DNA from: Bradyrhizobium arachidis
GTDB taxonomy: Bacteria; Pseudomonadota; Alphaproteobacteria; Rhizobiales; Xanthobacteraceae
Direction of reading: 5' to 3'
DNA length: 64,000 nucleotides
Assembly (NCBI RefSeq): GCF_015291705.1
Contig: NZ_CP030050.1
Coordinates: forward strand, 7,378,001-7,442,000
In this document: positions 34,786 through 43,705 of the stretch, in pieces
How the letters are laid out: the number at the start of each line of letters is the position of its first letter
How positions within the stretch are numbered: position 1 is the stretch's first letter
The notes under the pieces: generated by a model
Told to the model about the DNA's origin: nothing
Databases searched by the model: none
Seen by the model: only the letters and a program-made list of their open reading frames with translations
Made by a program: the position numbers and the translations under genes

Positions 34786-35391
34786 TCAAGCCGCGACGGC
34801 GACTAGCAGGAGCGAAAAGGCGAGCATGCCGGGATCGTCGAGCCCGATGGTGCGCTCGCCGAACATGCGGGCGCGGCCGAGCCGGTTCGGACGGTTACGA
34901 AACGCATCGAGCGTTTCGCGGACGGCTTTTCGCGCGGCTTCAGCGGCCTCCTTGCGCGTCCTGACGTCGACGAGCGCCACGGCGACTGCATCGACCATGT
35001 CGACAACGGTCTTGTCACCGAGCATCGCCCCGCCGCGCGCCATCATCTGATCGCGGACCGATGCCAGCAATGGGCCGAGCTCGATCCAGCCGACTTCACC
35101 GCGCCCCTTCGTCGCCTTGGCCAGCGTCATCATCGCGACGGTGACCAGCGTTCCCAGGCTCGACCCGGTGCCGCTGGCACAGGCTTTCGCGCAGGCTTGG
35201 AAGACGCTGCCGATATCCGTCTCCTGATCGGGGATGGCGGCGGCGATGGCCTCGAACAGGCGGCGCAGCATCACGCCGGTGTCGCCGTCGCCCATCTTTC
35301 CGTCGGCGGCGTTGAGATCGTCCTGCGCAAGCGCGGCGGCCTCCCTGGCGCGGGCGGCGGCGTGGCGGACTTCGTTCGCCGTGATCGCCAC
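34786..35391 (-). CDS. dhaL: Dihydroxyacetone kinase, DhaL-like subunit
   Basis: A 201-residue DhaL domain protein. The Mg-ATP-binding aspartates are in N-A-A-D-G-K-M-G-D-G-D-T-G at residues 27-39, with Asp30, Asp35 and Asp37. G-S-S-L-G-T-L at about 77 and G-D-K-T-V-V-D-M-V-D at about 123 are also typical. It holds the nucleotide while DhaK holds the sugar. It starts with GTG behind GGAGGG, one base after the DhaK stop. No DhaM phosphotransferase gene is visible, so an ATP-dependent kinase is likely. The sugar may be dihydroxyacetone or a related ketose such as erythrulose. Confidence 0.88.
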   Translation of the reverse strand: MAITANEVRHAAARAREAAALAQDDLNAADGKMGDGDTGVMLRRLFEAIAAAIPDQETDIGSVFQACAKACASGTGSSLGTLVTVAMMTLAKATKGRGEVGWIELGPLLASVRDQMMARGGAMLGDKTVVDMVDAVAVALVDVRTRKEAAEAARKAVRETLDAFRNRPNRLGRARMFGERTIGLDDPGMLAFSLLLVAVAA

Positions 35392-35392
35392 G

Positions 35393-36379
35393 TCAAACCC
35401 TCCAGAACGGGCAGGCGCAGGGCGCGGCGAGCAGCTTTTCGCGTTCAGCATCGAGGCGGATGATGCTGATCGACAATCCTGCCATCTCCATCGAGGTCAC
35501 GTAGTGTCCGACCAAGGGGCGCACGATGGCGAGGCCCTCCTTCTTCAGCAGCGTGGCGGCGCGGCGATAGATGATGAACAACTCCTCCAGTGGCGTCGCG
35601 CCGAGGCTGTTGACCAGCACGGACACGCGGTCCGACCCGTGCGCGACGGGATCGGCCAGCAGGCGCCGCACCATCTCGTCGGCGATCTCGTCCGCCGGCC
35701 GCAGCTTGTCGCGCCAAATGCCGGGCTCGCCATGGATGCCCATGCCCATCTCGATTTCGTCGGCCCCCAGCTCGAACGTCGGCTTCGCCGCGCCGGGGAT
35801 CTGACATGGCGAGAGCGCAACACCGATGGTGCGGCAGGCACCGACGGCGGCCTGCGCCGTGGCCGTCACCTCAGCGAGGCCGGCGCCGGTGTCGGCCTTC
35901 GCGCCTGCGATCTTGTAGGCATAGATGATGCCGGCGACACCGCGCCGCTTGGCGCTGTCCTCCGGCGCGGCCGAGGCGATGTCGTCGGTGCCAAGCACGG
36001 TCGTGGTCTGGATGCTGTCCATCTCGACCATCTCGCCGGCGAGGTCGAAATTCATGCGGTCGCCGCCGTAATTGCCGTAGAGCCGCAACACGCCGGCGCC
36101 ACCGTCGGCAGCGCGGATCGCCTGGATGCAGGAATCGACCGAGGGACCCGCGAACACGTCGCCGATAGCGCAGGCATCGAGCAGGCCGTCGCCGACATAG
36201 CCGGTGAACAGCGGCAGATGACCGGAGCCGCCGCCGGAGACGATGCCGACCTTGCCCTTCTTCGTTCCACCCGTACGACGAATGACGCGGCCCTCCTGCG
36301 CCAGCGACGGATGGGCAGCGACGAGGCCCGCGAGCATCTCGTCGACGAAGGCGTCGGGCGAATTCATCAATTTCTTCAT
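35393..36379 (-). CDS. dhaK: Dihydroxyacetone kinase, DhaK-like subunit
   Basis: A 328-residue DhaK protein. G-G-G-S-G-H at 49-54 binds the substrate, and His216 in M-G-I-H-G-E-P-G is the residue that forms a hemiaminal bond with the ketose carbonyl. Asp107 in G-D-R-M-N-F is the catalytic Asp region. It phosphorylates dihydroxyacetone or a similar short ketose together with DhaL. Located downstream of a Liv-type transporter operon on the same strand and upstream of a 2-hydroxyacid dehydrogenase, it suggests use of a small polyol or ketose. The C-terminus (C-A-C-P-F-W-R-V) is intact. Confidence 0.9.
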   Translation of the reverse strand: MKKLMNSPDAFVDEMLAGLVAAHPSLAQEGRVIRRTGGTKKGKVGIVSGGGSGHLPLFTGYVGDGLLDACAIGDVFAGPSVDSCIQAIRAADGGAGVLRLYGNYGGDRMNFDLAGEMVEMDSIQTTTVLGTDDIASAAPEDSAKRRGVAGIIYAYKIAGAKADTGAGLAEVTATAQAAVGACRTIGVALSPCQIPGAAKPTFELGADEIEMGMGIHGEPGIWRDKLRPADEIADEMVRRLLADPVAHGSDRVSVLVNSLGATPLEELFIIYRRAATLLKKEGLAIVRPLVGHYVTSMEMAGLSISIIRLDAEREKLLAAPCACPFWRV

Positions 36380-36470
36380 CGGACAACTCCAGCGACCACA
36401 ATGCGCACGGCCATGCCGTGCCTGCCCGCGACGTCGCTTGCGATCGTGAGCACTGATTTGATCCCGAGGC

Positions 36471-37967
36471 CTATTCCGCGGCCTCGCCGTGGCCGAGATA
36501 GGCGCCCATCAGGCGCGGGTCGCGCGCAACTTCGGCGGCGCTTCCCTCCGCGACGATGCGGCCCGAGCTCAGCACGTAGCCGCGATGCGCGACCGACAGC
36601 GCCATGCGCGCGTTCTGCTCCACCAGAAGAATCGCGGTCCCCTGCCGGTTGACCTCGACAAGTTTGCCGAAGACCTGCTCGACCAGCAGCGGCGCCAGCC
36701 CCAACGAAGGTTCGTCGAGCAGCAGCAGACGCGGACGGCTCATCAAGGCGCGCGCGATCGCCAGCATTTGCTGCTCACCGCCGGAGAGCGAGAAGGCGAG
36801 CGAGGCCGACAGGCGCTTGAGATTGGGGAACAGCTCCAGCATCTCCTCGATCAACCGGGCCAGCTCGGCATGTGGACGGCCATAGGCGCCGATCTTGAGA
36901 TTCTCGATCACGGTCAGGCCACCGAACAGGCGGCGGCGTTCGGGCACGAGCGCCAACCCCATGCCGACGAGCCGCTCGGTCGGCTCCTTTGTCAGTTCGT
37001 GGCCGGCGAAGCGCACCGAGCCGGACGCTTGCGCAAGCCGCGCGATCGCCTTCAACGTCGAGGATTTTCCGGCTCCGTTGTTGCCGAGCAGCGTCACGAA
37101 CTCGCCGGCGCCGACATTGAGGGAGACTTTCCGCACCGCCTCGATGTCGCCGTAGCGGACGGTGAGATCGGCGACTTCCAGCAGCGGCGCGCCGGTGCCC
37201 TCACTGGCGCGGCCGACTTGCGCATGAAGCTCGGCTTCGCGGTCGGCGCGGCCGAGATAGGCCTCGATGACGGCGTCGTTCTTCTGGATCTCCGCCGGCG
37301 TCCCCTCGGCCAGAACCTTGCCGAAATTGAGCACGGTGATGCGGTCGGCGAGCGTCATCACCACCTCCATCTCGTGCTCGATCAGCAGGATGGTCATGCC
37401 GCGCGCATGCATCTGGCGGATCACCTCGATCAGGCGCGCGGTTTCGGCGTGGTTGAGACCACCATGCGGCTCGTCGAGCAGCACGAGGCGCGGCTCCAGC
37501 GCCAGCGCCTTGGCGATCTCGAGCAGGCGCCGCTGCCCCTGTGGCAGCGAGGCCGCGCTGGAATCGGCAACGTCGGCGAGGCCGACGAACTGAATTATCT
37601 CCTCGACCCGGCGCGCGTTCTCCTGGTCGAACCGCCAGGGATGCGCCCGCCCGTGCCGCGCCGCGAGCACATTCTGGCGCACGGTCATCGAGGCGAACAG
37701 GCGGGTGTTCTGAAACGTACGCGCCAGCCCCATCGCGGCGAGCTGATGCAGCGGTTTCGACGTCACTGCCGCACCGGCAAAGCGCACCTCGCCTTCAGTC
37801 GGGGTGTAGATGCCGCTGATGATGTTGAACAGCGTGGTCTTGCCGGAGCCGTTGGGCCCGATCACCGCATGGATGGTACCTTGTCCGACCGAGAGCGAGA
37901 CGCCTTCGAGCGCGGTCAGGCCGCCAAAGCGCTTGGTGACGCCGGTGAGTTCAAGCAGCGCGTTCAT
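36471..37967 (-). CDS. Fused LivG-LivF ABC transporter ATPase
   Basis: A 498-residue protein with two complete ABC ATPases. Domain 1 (about 1-245, LivG-like) has Walker A G-P-N-G-S-G-K-T at about 37, a signature reading L-P-Q-G-Q instead of L-S-G-G-Q, and D-E-P-H-G-G-L-N. Domain 2 (about 262-498, LivF-like) has G-N-N-G-A-G-K-S, L-S-G-G-E-Q-Q and D-E-P-S-L-G-L-A-P. The linker is about 20 residues with charge. Liv systems normally have two separate ATPase genes, so this is a natural fusion giving a fixed heteropair. Its start overlaps the LivM stop by 17 bases. With 38949 and 39883 it forms a full importer. Confidence 0.93.
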   Translation of the reverse strand: MNALLELTGVTKRFGGLTALEGVSLSVGQGTIHAVIGPNGSGKTTLFNIISGIYTPTEGEVRFAGAAVTSKPLHQLAAMGLARTFQNTRLFASMTVRQNVLAARHGRAHPWRFDQENARRVEEIIQFVGLADVADSSAASLPQGQRRLLEIAKALALEPRLVLLDEPHGGLNHAETARLIEVIRQMHARGMTILLIEHEMEVVMTLADRITVLNFGKVLAEGTPAEIQKNDAVIEAYLGRADREAELHAQVGRASEGTGAPLLEVADLTVRYGDIEAVRKVSLNVGAGEFVTLLGNNGAGKSSTLKAIARLAQASGSVRFAGHELTKEPTERLVGMGLALVPERRRLFGGLTVIENLKIGAYGRPHAELARLIEEMLELFPNLKRLSASLAFSLSGGEQQMLAIARALMSRPRLLLLDEPSLGLAPLLVEQVFGKLVEVNRQGTAILLVEQNARMALSVAHRGYVLSSGRIVAEGSAAEVARDPRLMGAYLGHGEAAE

Positions 37968-38949
37968 GATGCGTCACATCCGATCGTGCAAAGGATTTCT
38001 CGCGGCGACGCAGGCTGCGGACCACGGAGATGACCATGCCGGAGAGGCCTGCGGGGAAGAAGGTGATGACGAGGATCACCATCACGCCGAACACAGCGAA
38101 GTAATATTCCTGCATGAAGCGCAGCAGCTCCGGCACGAAGGTGTAGAGGATCGCGCCGAGCGCCGCACCGAGCGGGCTGCCGAGACCGCCGACGACCGCC
38201 ATCGCGAGGTACGAGAAGGTCGACTGCCAGGAGAACACGTCGGGGCTGATATAGCCGCGCAGCAGCACGTAGCAGATGCCGGCGAGACCGCCATAGGCCG
38301 CCGAGATCACGAACAGCATGATCTTCAGCCGCGAGATGTCGACGCCGACGGCTTGCGCGGCGAGCGGATCGTCGCGCAGCGCACGGATGCGCAGGCCAAG
38401 CGGGCCGTTCGCGATCCAGACCTGGAGTAGATAGGCGATCGCCACGATGGCGAGCAGAACCCACAGCATCTTGTCGTTCTCGCCGGCAAGACCGATGCCG
38501 GGGATCGCGGTGATGCCGTTGGCACCATTGGTGAGGCCTTCCCAGTTCACCAGCAGGCGCTCGACGATCAGCGCGAAAGCGAGCGTGCACAGCGCGAGAT
38601 AATGGCCCTTCAGACGAAGCGTCGGCCAGCCCAGCGCCATCCCGACCGCAGCGGAGAGCGCGATCGCGCCGACCGCGGCGACCGGCACCGGCATGCCCGC
38701 GGCCTGGAGTAAGGTGAAGGTGTAGGCGCCGATGCCGAAGAAGGCGCATTGCGCCAGCGACATCTGACCGCCGAATCCCAGGATGAAGTTGAGGCCGAGC
38801 ACCAGGAGGATGTTGATCAGGGTCACGTCGGCGACCTGAAGATAGTACACCGACAGGAACCGGGGCAGCAGCAGGCCGCAGAGGATCGCAGTCGCGATCA
38901 CCAGGACGGCGAGCGCGCGCATCGTCAAGGCGTTTGCATCGGCGGACAT
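37951..38949 (-). CDS. livM: Liv-type ABC transporter permease LivM
   Basis: A 332-residue inner-membrane permease with about nine hydrophobic helices. The LivM loop has the typical G-Y-I-S-P-D-V-F-S-W at about 235 and G-G-L-G-S-P-L-G at about 258. It forms the channel with LivH. The ATG at 38949 overlaps the LivH stop, with GGAGCG upstream. A much longer open frame to 39642 is the antisense-like shadow of LivH and is not used. The substrate is set by the binding protein at 39883. Confidence 0.9.
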   Translation of the reverse strand: MSADANALTMRALAVLVIATAILCGLLLPRFLSVYYLQVADVTLINILLVLGLNFILGFGGQMSLAQCAFFGIGAYTFTLLQAAGMPVPVAAVGAIALSAAVGMALGWPTLRLKGHYLALCTLAFALIVERLLVNWEGLTNGANGITAIPGIGLAGENDKMLWVLLAIVAIAYLLQVWIANGPLGLRIRALRDDPLAAQAVGVDISRLKIMLFVISAAYGGLAGICYVLLRGYISPDVFSWQSTFSYLAMAVVGGLGSPLGAALGAILYTFVPELLRFMQEYYFAVFGVMVILVITFFPAGLSGMVISVVRSLRRREKSFARSDVTHHERAA

Positions 38950-39830
38950 CAGGGACGCTCCAGTTCGAGTTCGCCAAAAATGCCCTGCGGGCGGAACATC
39001 AGCACCGCGATCAGCACGCCGAACGCAATGACGTCGATATATTCGGAGGAGATGTAGAAGGATCCCGCCGATTCGATCACGCCGAAGGCGAGGCCGCCGA
39101 CGAGTGCGCCGGGAATCGAGCCGAAGCCACCGAGAATGGTCGCCGCGAAAGCGCGCAGCGACAAGTTCACACCCATGTCGGACGAGACGTAGGACAGCGG
39201 CGCGATCAGCCAGCCGGCCAGTGCCGCCAGCATGGTGGCATAGGCGAAGATGAAGGCGATGATGCGTGCGGTCGGAATGCCCATCAGCCGCGCGGCCTCG
39301 GCATCCTGCGCGGTGGCGCGCATGGCGCGGCCGAGCCCGGTGTGCTGGAACAGCACGTGCTGGATCGCCATCATCGCCGCGAGCGCGGCCAGGATGACGA
39401 GATATTGCGCATAGATCGTCGAGCCGAACAGATGCACGGAGGTCGTGCCGAGCGCGCCGGCAAAGTTGAGCGGTTGCGGTCCCCAGATGATCACGGCGAT
39501 GTTCTGGAGCGCCATGGACAGGCCGAGCGTCGCCACGATGGCCGACAATTGCGGCGCGTTGCGCAAGGGATGATAGATGCCCCAGGCGAGCGCGGCACCG
39601 AAGATGCCGAGGATCACCAGCATGGTGACGAGGTTCAGCCACAGCGGCATGCCGAGCCGGTTGGCGAGCCAGCCGACGGAGACAAAGGCGCCCAGCATCA
39701 CGAGGTCACCTTGCGCGAAGTTGACCAGTGAGACCGCGTTCCAGATCAGCGTGTAGCCGAGCGCCACCAGCGCATAGGCTGCTCCGACCGCCAATCCCAC
39801 CAGCACGATTTGAATGAATGTCTGCAACAT
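38949..39830 (-). CDS. livH: Liv-type ABC transporter permease LivH
   Basis: A 293-residue inner-membrane permease with the LivH opening G-L-A-V-G-A-A-Y-A-L-V-A-L-G, the segment N-F-A-Q-G-D-L-V-M-L-G-A and the loop E-A-A-R-L-M-G-I near 195. About eight hydrophobic helices are seen. It pairs with LivM. It begins 52 bp downstream of the binding-protein gene on the same strand. The order binding protein, LivH, LivM, fused ATPase is a standard branched-chain amino acid/amide importer operon apart from the fusion. Confidence 0.92.
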   Translation of the reverse strand: MLQTFIQIVLVGLAVGAAYALVALGYTLIWNAVSLVNFAQGDLVMLGAFVSVGWLANRLGMPLWLNLVTMLVILGIFGAALAWGIYHPLRNAPQLSAIVATLGLSMALQNIAVIIWGPQPLNFAGALGTTSVHLFGSTIYAQYLVILAALAAMMAIQHVLFQHTGLGRAMRATAQDAEAARLMGIPTARIIAFIFAYATMLAALAGWLIAPLSYVSSDMGVNLSLRAFAATILGGFGSIPGALVGGLAFGVIESAGSFYISSEYIDVIAFGVLIAVLMFRPQGIFGELELERP

Positions 39831-39882
39831 CGCATGATCCCATCGCGGGCGTCGGCCGCCTGATCTTCGGCGGCCACGCGCA

Positions 39883-41040
39883 TCAGCTCGTGATGACCTT
39901 GACGATCTCCGGCTTGCCGCCGGCGACCCTGGTGATGATGCCGGAATGGGTCATGTCGCCGTTGTCGGTCCAGCCGTAACGGGTGACGATGCCCTGGAAG
40001 TCGCGGATTTCGGTGAGCGTCTTCTGGATCGCCTCGCCCGAGATGGCGTCGGCGCGCTCCATCGCGGCGATGATCAGCCTGGCGGCGTCGTGATAGACGG
40101 TGGCATAGAGCTCCGGCTCATCGCCGGGATAGGCCGCGGCGTAGAGCTTCTTCCAGGCCTGCACGCGCTGATCGGGATTGTCCTTGACGAACTCGCCGAT
40201 CGCCATGCAGCCGTCGGCGCCCTCGCCGGCAAGGCCGAGGAAGATCGGCTGCGAGAACGCGGTATTGCCGGCAATGCCGAACTTCACGCCGAGCGTCTTG
40301 CTCTGCTTGGCGATGAGGCCGGCCGGCTGGTCGTCGGTCCAGACGATGATGCCGTCGACGCCGGCCTGCTGGAAGGCGAGGATCTGCGAGGTGTAGTCCT
40401 TGGTCGCATCGGTATGGGCCTGCACCAGCACCGGCTCGACATTGCGCTTGGCGAGCGAGGCCTTCACCACGGCGATGCCGGATTGGCCGAATGCGGTGTT
40501 GACGTAGCCGAGGCCGATCTTCTTCCATTGCAGATCTTCGGTGACGTATTTCACCAGCAGATCCGCGCCGATCGCGTCGTTGAGGCGGACGCGAAACACC
40601 CAGGGGCTGCCCTGCTGGGTCACCACCGGACCGGTCGCGCCGGTCAGAGCCGGGATCTTGTATTTTCCGAGCAGCGGCACGTTCGGCAGAATGCCGGGCG
40701 TGTAGTGCGGGCCGACCAGCGCCACCACCTCGTCCTGCGTCGCGAGCTTGGTGACGGCGTTGGCCGCAGCCGTCGGGTTCGGGCCAAGATCGTCGGCGAT
40801 CCGCACGTCGATCATGCGGCCCTTGATACCGCCCTTGTCGTTGACCTGCTTCACGGCGATCGCGACGCCGTTCTTCATCCATTGGCCATTCTGGGCGAAC
40901 TGGCCGGTCATCGGGCCTGAGATGCCGATGCGGATGGGATCGGCGGCATGGGCACGGCCGATGATGGCCGGGGCGGCAAGCGGCGCAAGCGCGAGCGCCT
41001 GGATCAGACTGCGTCGAGAGACGTGCACGGGAGACACCAT
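39883..41040 (-). CDS. Periplasmic substrate-binding protein of the Liv-type transporter
   Basis: A 385-residue binding protein. The leader S-R-R-S-L-I-Q-A-L-A-L-A-P with double Arg and the end G-R-A-H-A-A suggests export, possibly by Tat. The mature protein starts D-P-I-R-I-G-I-S-G-P-M-T-G, the family opening. GGAGGAAATT precedes the ATG. It is the first gene of a complete transporter operon, unlike the two orphan binding proteins at 8949 and 50516. The ligand is not deducible; the kinase, dehydrogenase and aldolase genes around suggest a small hydroxylated or keto compound. Confidence 0.9.
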   Translation of the reverse strand: MVSPVHVSRRSLIQALALAPLAAPAIIGRAHAADPIRIGISGPMTGQFAQNGQWMKNGVAIAVKQVNDKGGIKGRMIDVRIADDLGPNPTAAANAVTKLATQDEVVALVGPHYTPGILPNVPLLGKYKIPALTGATGPVVTQQGSPWVFRVRLNDAIGADLLVKYVTEDLQWKKIGLGYVNTAFGQSGIAVVKASLAKRNVEPVLVQAHTDATKDYTSQILAFQQAGVDGIIVWTDDQPAGLIAKQSKTLGVKFGIAGNTAFSQPIFLGLAGEGADGCMAIGEFVKDNPDQRVQAWKKLYAAAYPGDEPELYATVYHDAARLIIAAMERADAISGEAIQKTLTEIRDFQGIVTRYGWTDNGDMTHSGIITRVAGGKPEIVKVITS

Positions 41041-41112
41041 GGAATTTCCTCCGATGTTTTGACGAGCCCCGCCTCGATCGGGCGGGTGATTTCAAAAGCA
41101 GGACGTCGGACC

Positions 41113-42450
41113 TCAAGCGCCTGCGCGCAGTGGGCGCAGGCCGAAGGTGCAGGCGGCCGAGAGCAGCGCCATGGCAGCCATGTAGCCGGCGACCCAGGCG
41201 GGCGAGCCGTATTCGGCCAGCAGGGCGGTTGCGACCAGCGGCGACAGGCCGCCGCCGAGGATCGGGCCGAGCTGCTGCACCAGCGACAGGCCGCTGTAGC
41301 GGATACGCGCCGGGAACAGCTCCGAGAAATAGGCGCCCTGCACGCCGTAGACCGAGCCATGGCCAAGCCCGAGACCGAGTGCGATCGCGAGCCAGATCAT
41401 GCCGGTGTGGCCGGTGTTGAGCATCTGAAAGAACACGAGCGCGAGCACGACCTGGAACAGCATGCCGCCGACATAGACGGCACGGCGCCCGATCCGGTCC
41501 GACAGCGCGCCGAACACCGGCAGCGCCACGCATTCCAGCGCGCAGCCGACCAGGACGCCGTTCAGGATGGTCTGGCTCGGAAGACCCAGTCTGGTCTTGC
41601 AGTAGGTAATCGCGAACACCGCGTAGATGTTGAACAGCCCGCTCTCGGCGATCTTGGCGCCGATGCCGAACAGGATGTTGCCGGCGTGGTTGCGCACTGC
41701 CTCGACGACAGGCACGCTGGCAGCACCCTCCTCGTTCAGCACGTGCTTGAACGCCGGCGTCTCGGCGATGCGGAAGCGGATGAAGACGCCGATCCCAACG
41801 AGGACGATGGAGAACAGGAACGGAATCCGCCAGCCCCAGGCCAGGAAGTCGGACTCGCTCATCGAGGTCGAGAGAATTCCGAGCAGCGCGATCGGGATCA
41901 GGAAGCCGCCGGGGACCCCGATATGGACGAGGGACGAGAAGAAGCCGCGCCGGTCGGCCGGCGCATGCTCGACCGTCATCACCATGCCGCCGCCATACTC
42001 GCCGCCGATGCCAATGCCCTGCAGCAGGCGCAGGCCGATCAGGCAGATCGGCGCGGCAACGCCGACCTGCTCATAGGTCGGCATCAGTCCGATCAGGAAC
42101 GTGCCGAGCCCCATGATCAGGATGGTGAGGAGCAGCGCGGTCTTGCGGCCCACGCGATCGCCGAAATGGCCGAACAGCACGCCGCCGAGCGGACGCGCGC
42201 AATAGCCGACAAAGAAGGTAGCGAAGGCAAGCAGCGAGCCAACCAGCGGATCGGTGCTCGGGAAGAAGATCTTGTTGAACACGAGCGCAGTCGCGGTCGC
42301 GTAGAGTGTGAAGTCGTAATACTCGATCATGTTGCCGATGGCGCTTGCCACCGCAACCTTGCGGATGTCGCTCGACTCCCGCGCCTTGATCGCAGCGGAC
42401 GACTGATCCGCAACAGCGCCGGCCCCGATCGATCCAACCATCTCGCTCAT
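41113..42450 (-). CDS. MFS permease of the metabolite:H+ symporter (MHS) group
   Basis: A 445-residue membrane protein with about twelve helices. The MHS opening A-S-A-I-G-N-M-I-E-Y-Y-D-F is at about 33-45. The loop 2-3 motif G-H-F-G-D-R-V-G-R-K at about 90 and G-I-G-I-G-G-E-Y-G-G at about 145 follow. The group imports carboxylates and related solutes (KgtP, ShiA, ProP). GGGAG upstream of the ATG at 42450 favours this start over 42516. It is divergent from the DapA-family gene and could import the same compound. An inverted repeat lies within the gap. Confidence 0.9.
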   Translation of the reverse strand: MSEMVGSIGAGAVADQSSAAIKARESSDIRKVAVASAIGNMIEYYDFTLYATATALVFNKIFFPSTDPLVGSLLAFATFFVGYCARPLGGVLFGHFGDRVGRKTALLLTILIMGLGTFLIGLMPTYEQVGVAAPICLIGLRLLQGIGIGGEYGGGMVMTVEHAPADRRGFFSSLVHIGVPGGFLIPIALLGILSTSMSESDFLAWGWRIPFLFSIVLVGIGVFIRFRIAETPAFKHVLNEEGAASVPVVEAVRNHAGNILFGIGAKIAESGLFNIYAVFAITYCKTRLGLPSQTILNGVLVGCALECVALPVFGALSDRIGRRAVYVGGMLFQVVLALVFFQMLNTGHTGMIWLAIALGLGLGHGSVYGVQGAYFSELFPARIRYSGLSLVQQLGPILGGGLSPLVATALLAEYGSPAWVAGYMAAMALLSAACTFGLRPLRAGA

Positions 42451-42495
42451 GACGTCATCTCCCGACTTCGGCAGGGCACGGCCCCGCGGACGTTT

Positions 42496-42512
42496 TGTCC
42501 GTATTGCGGACA
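42496..42512. promoter_or_regulatory. Inverted repeat between MHS permease and DapA-family gene, possible IclR site
   Basis: TGTCCGTATTGCGGACA has perfect 6-bp arms around five bases. A related half, CCGGACAAT, occurs near 42657 before the aldolase-family gene. The IclR regulator encoded at 43706 is a plausible binder, by position only. Confidence 0.45.
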
Positions 42513-42680
42513 TCATGAGCAGCGACTTATCCCACGTGTCAAGGAGATTTTTCGACGAGGCTTGCCATTCGTTCTAATTCACAGTGCTAGAAATCCAGCG
42601 CATAACTAACCATGCTTGACGCCGTGCGATCGTTTGTCGTATTCGAATGTTCACATTCCGGACAATCAAAGGAGGAAAAA

Positions 42681-43595
42681 ATGCCAGCGAAGATCACCGG
42701 GATCATTCCGCCCCTCACCACGCCGTTCGACCAGAACGGCGACATCGACGAGAAGGCGTTTCGCCGCCAGATAAAGTTCCTGCTCGACAAGGGCGTGCAT
42801 GGCCTCTGTGTCGGCGGCAGCACCGGCGAGGGTCACACGCTTACCGCTGATGAATTCCGCCGCCTGATCGAGGCCTGTGCGGAAGAGCTGAACGGCAAGG
42901 TGCCGCTCGTCGCCGGCATCATCGCGAACTCGACCCGCGAAGCCATCGCCCGCGCCCGTGCTGTCGAGCACGTCAACGTCGCCGCGCTCCAGATCACGCC
43001 GGTGCACTATCTGTTCAAGCCGGACGAGGATGCGACCGTCGGCCACTTCAAGACGCTGTCGGAATCGGTCAAGCAGCCGGTCATCATCTACAACGTCGTG
43101 CCCTGGAACTATCTCAGCCCTGCGCTGCTCCTGCGCATCATGAACGAGCTGCCGGGCGTGATCGGCGTCAAGCAGAGCGCCGGCGACCTCAAGCTGATGG
43201 CCGACCTGCTGCTCGATGTACCCGCCGGCAAGGTGGTGCTGACCGCGGTCGACGCGCTGCTCTACCCGTCCTTCGCGCTCGGCGCGCACGGCACGATCGC
43301 GGCCAACCCGGCCGCCGTGCCCGGCGCCTGCGTCGCGCTGTGGAACGCTGTCCAGCGCGGCGACCACGCCACTGCGATCGAGATCCACAAGCGTCTGCTG
43401 CGGTTCTGGAACACCATCGTCGGCGACAACCTGCCGGCCTGCGTGAAGCATGCCCTCACTCTCCAGGGTTCGCCGAGCGGCCTGCCGCGGCAACCGATGC
43501 CGGCGCCGACCAGCCGGCAGAAGGAGGCGATCGCCGCCGCGCTCAAGCCGCTGATGGAGGTCGAAGGCAGCGTGAGGCTGGTCGCAGCCGAGTGA
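42681..43595 (+). CDS. DapA/N-acetylneuraminate-lyase family aldolase or dehydratase
   Basis: A 304-residue class I (Schiff-base) aldolase-fold protein. G-G-S-T-G-E-G at about 44-50 binds the keto-acid carboxylate, Tyr in I-I-Y-N-V is at about 135, and the Schiff-base Lys is in I-G-V-K-Q-S at about 163. The family includes dihydrodipicolinate synthase and many catabolic lyases for keto-sugar acids. The setting next to an MHS permease and an IclR regulator points to catabolism rather than lysine synthesis. AAAGGAGG precedes the ATG at 42681, a very strong site. A hairpin follows the stop. Confidence 0.88.
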   Translation: MPAKITGIIPPLTTPFDQNGDIDEKAFRRQIKFLLDKGVHGLCVGGSTGEGHTLTADEFRRLIEACAEELNGKVPLVAGIIANSTREAIARARAVEHVNVAALQITPVHYLFKPDEDATVGHFKTLSESVKQPVIIYNVVPWNYLSPALLLRIMNELPGVIGVKQSAGDLKLMADLLLDVPAGKVVLTAVDALLYPSFALGAHGTIAANPAAVPGACVALWNAVQRGDHATAIEIHKRLLRFWNTIVGDNLPACVKHALTLQGSPSGLPRQPMPAPTSRQKEAIAAALKPLMEVEGSVRLVAAE

Positions 43596-43606
43596 GCATT
43601 CGACAA

Positions 43607-43635
43607 CGGGCGCGGCCGCATTGCCGCCGCGCCCG
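43607..43635. terminator. Hairpin after the DapA-family gene
   Basis: CGGGCGCGGC pairs perfectly with GCCGCGCCCG around nine bases, just after the stop at 43595. There is no T-run, so it may be an attenuating hairpin or a Rho-independent terminator of weak type before the IclR gene. Confidence 0.5.
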
Positions 43636-43705
43636 ATTCCGTCTAAGCCGGGGTCCTGATCGTGGCCTGCGCTTCGCAAGGCCACGTCGCCCGGAAGGTC
43701 CCGAC

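Noticed and set aside
35234..38033. Plus-strand open frames of about 470-510 codons over DhaK/DhaL and the fused ATPase
   Set aside because: Antisense shadows of clear genes, rich in Arg, Gln and His without recognisable domains.
40948..42609. Plus-strand 553-codon frame opposite the MHS permease
   Set aside because: Shadow of the permease gene; composition is Arg/Gln/Asp-rich and not protein-like.
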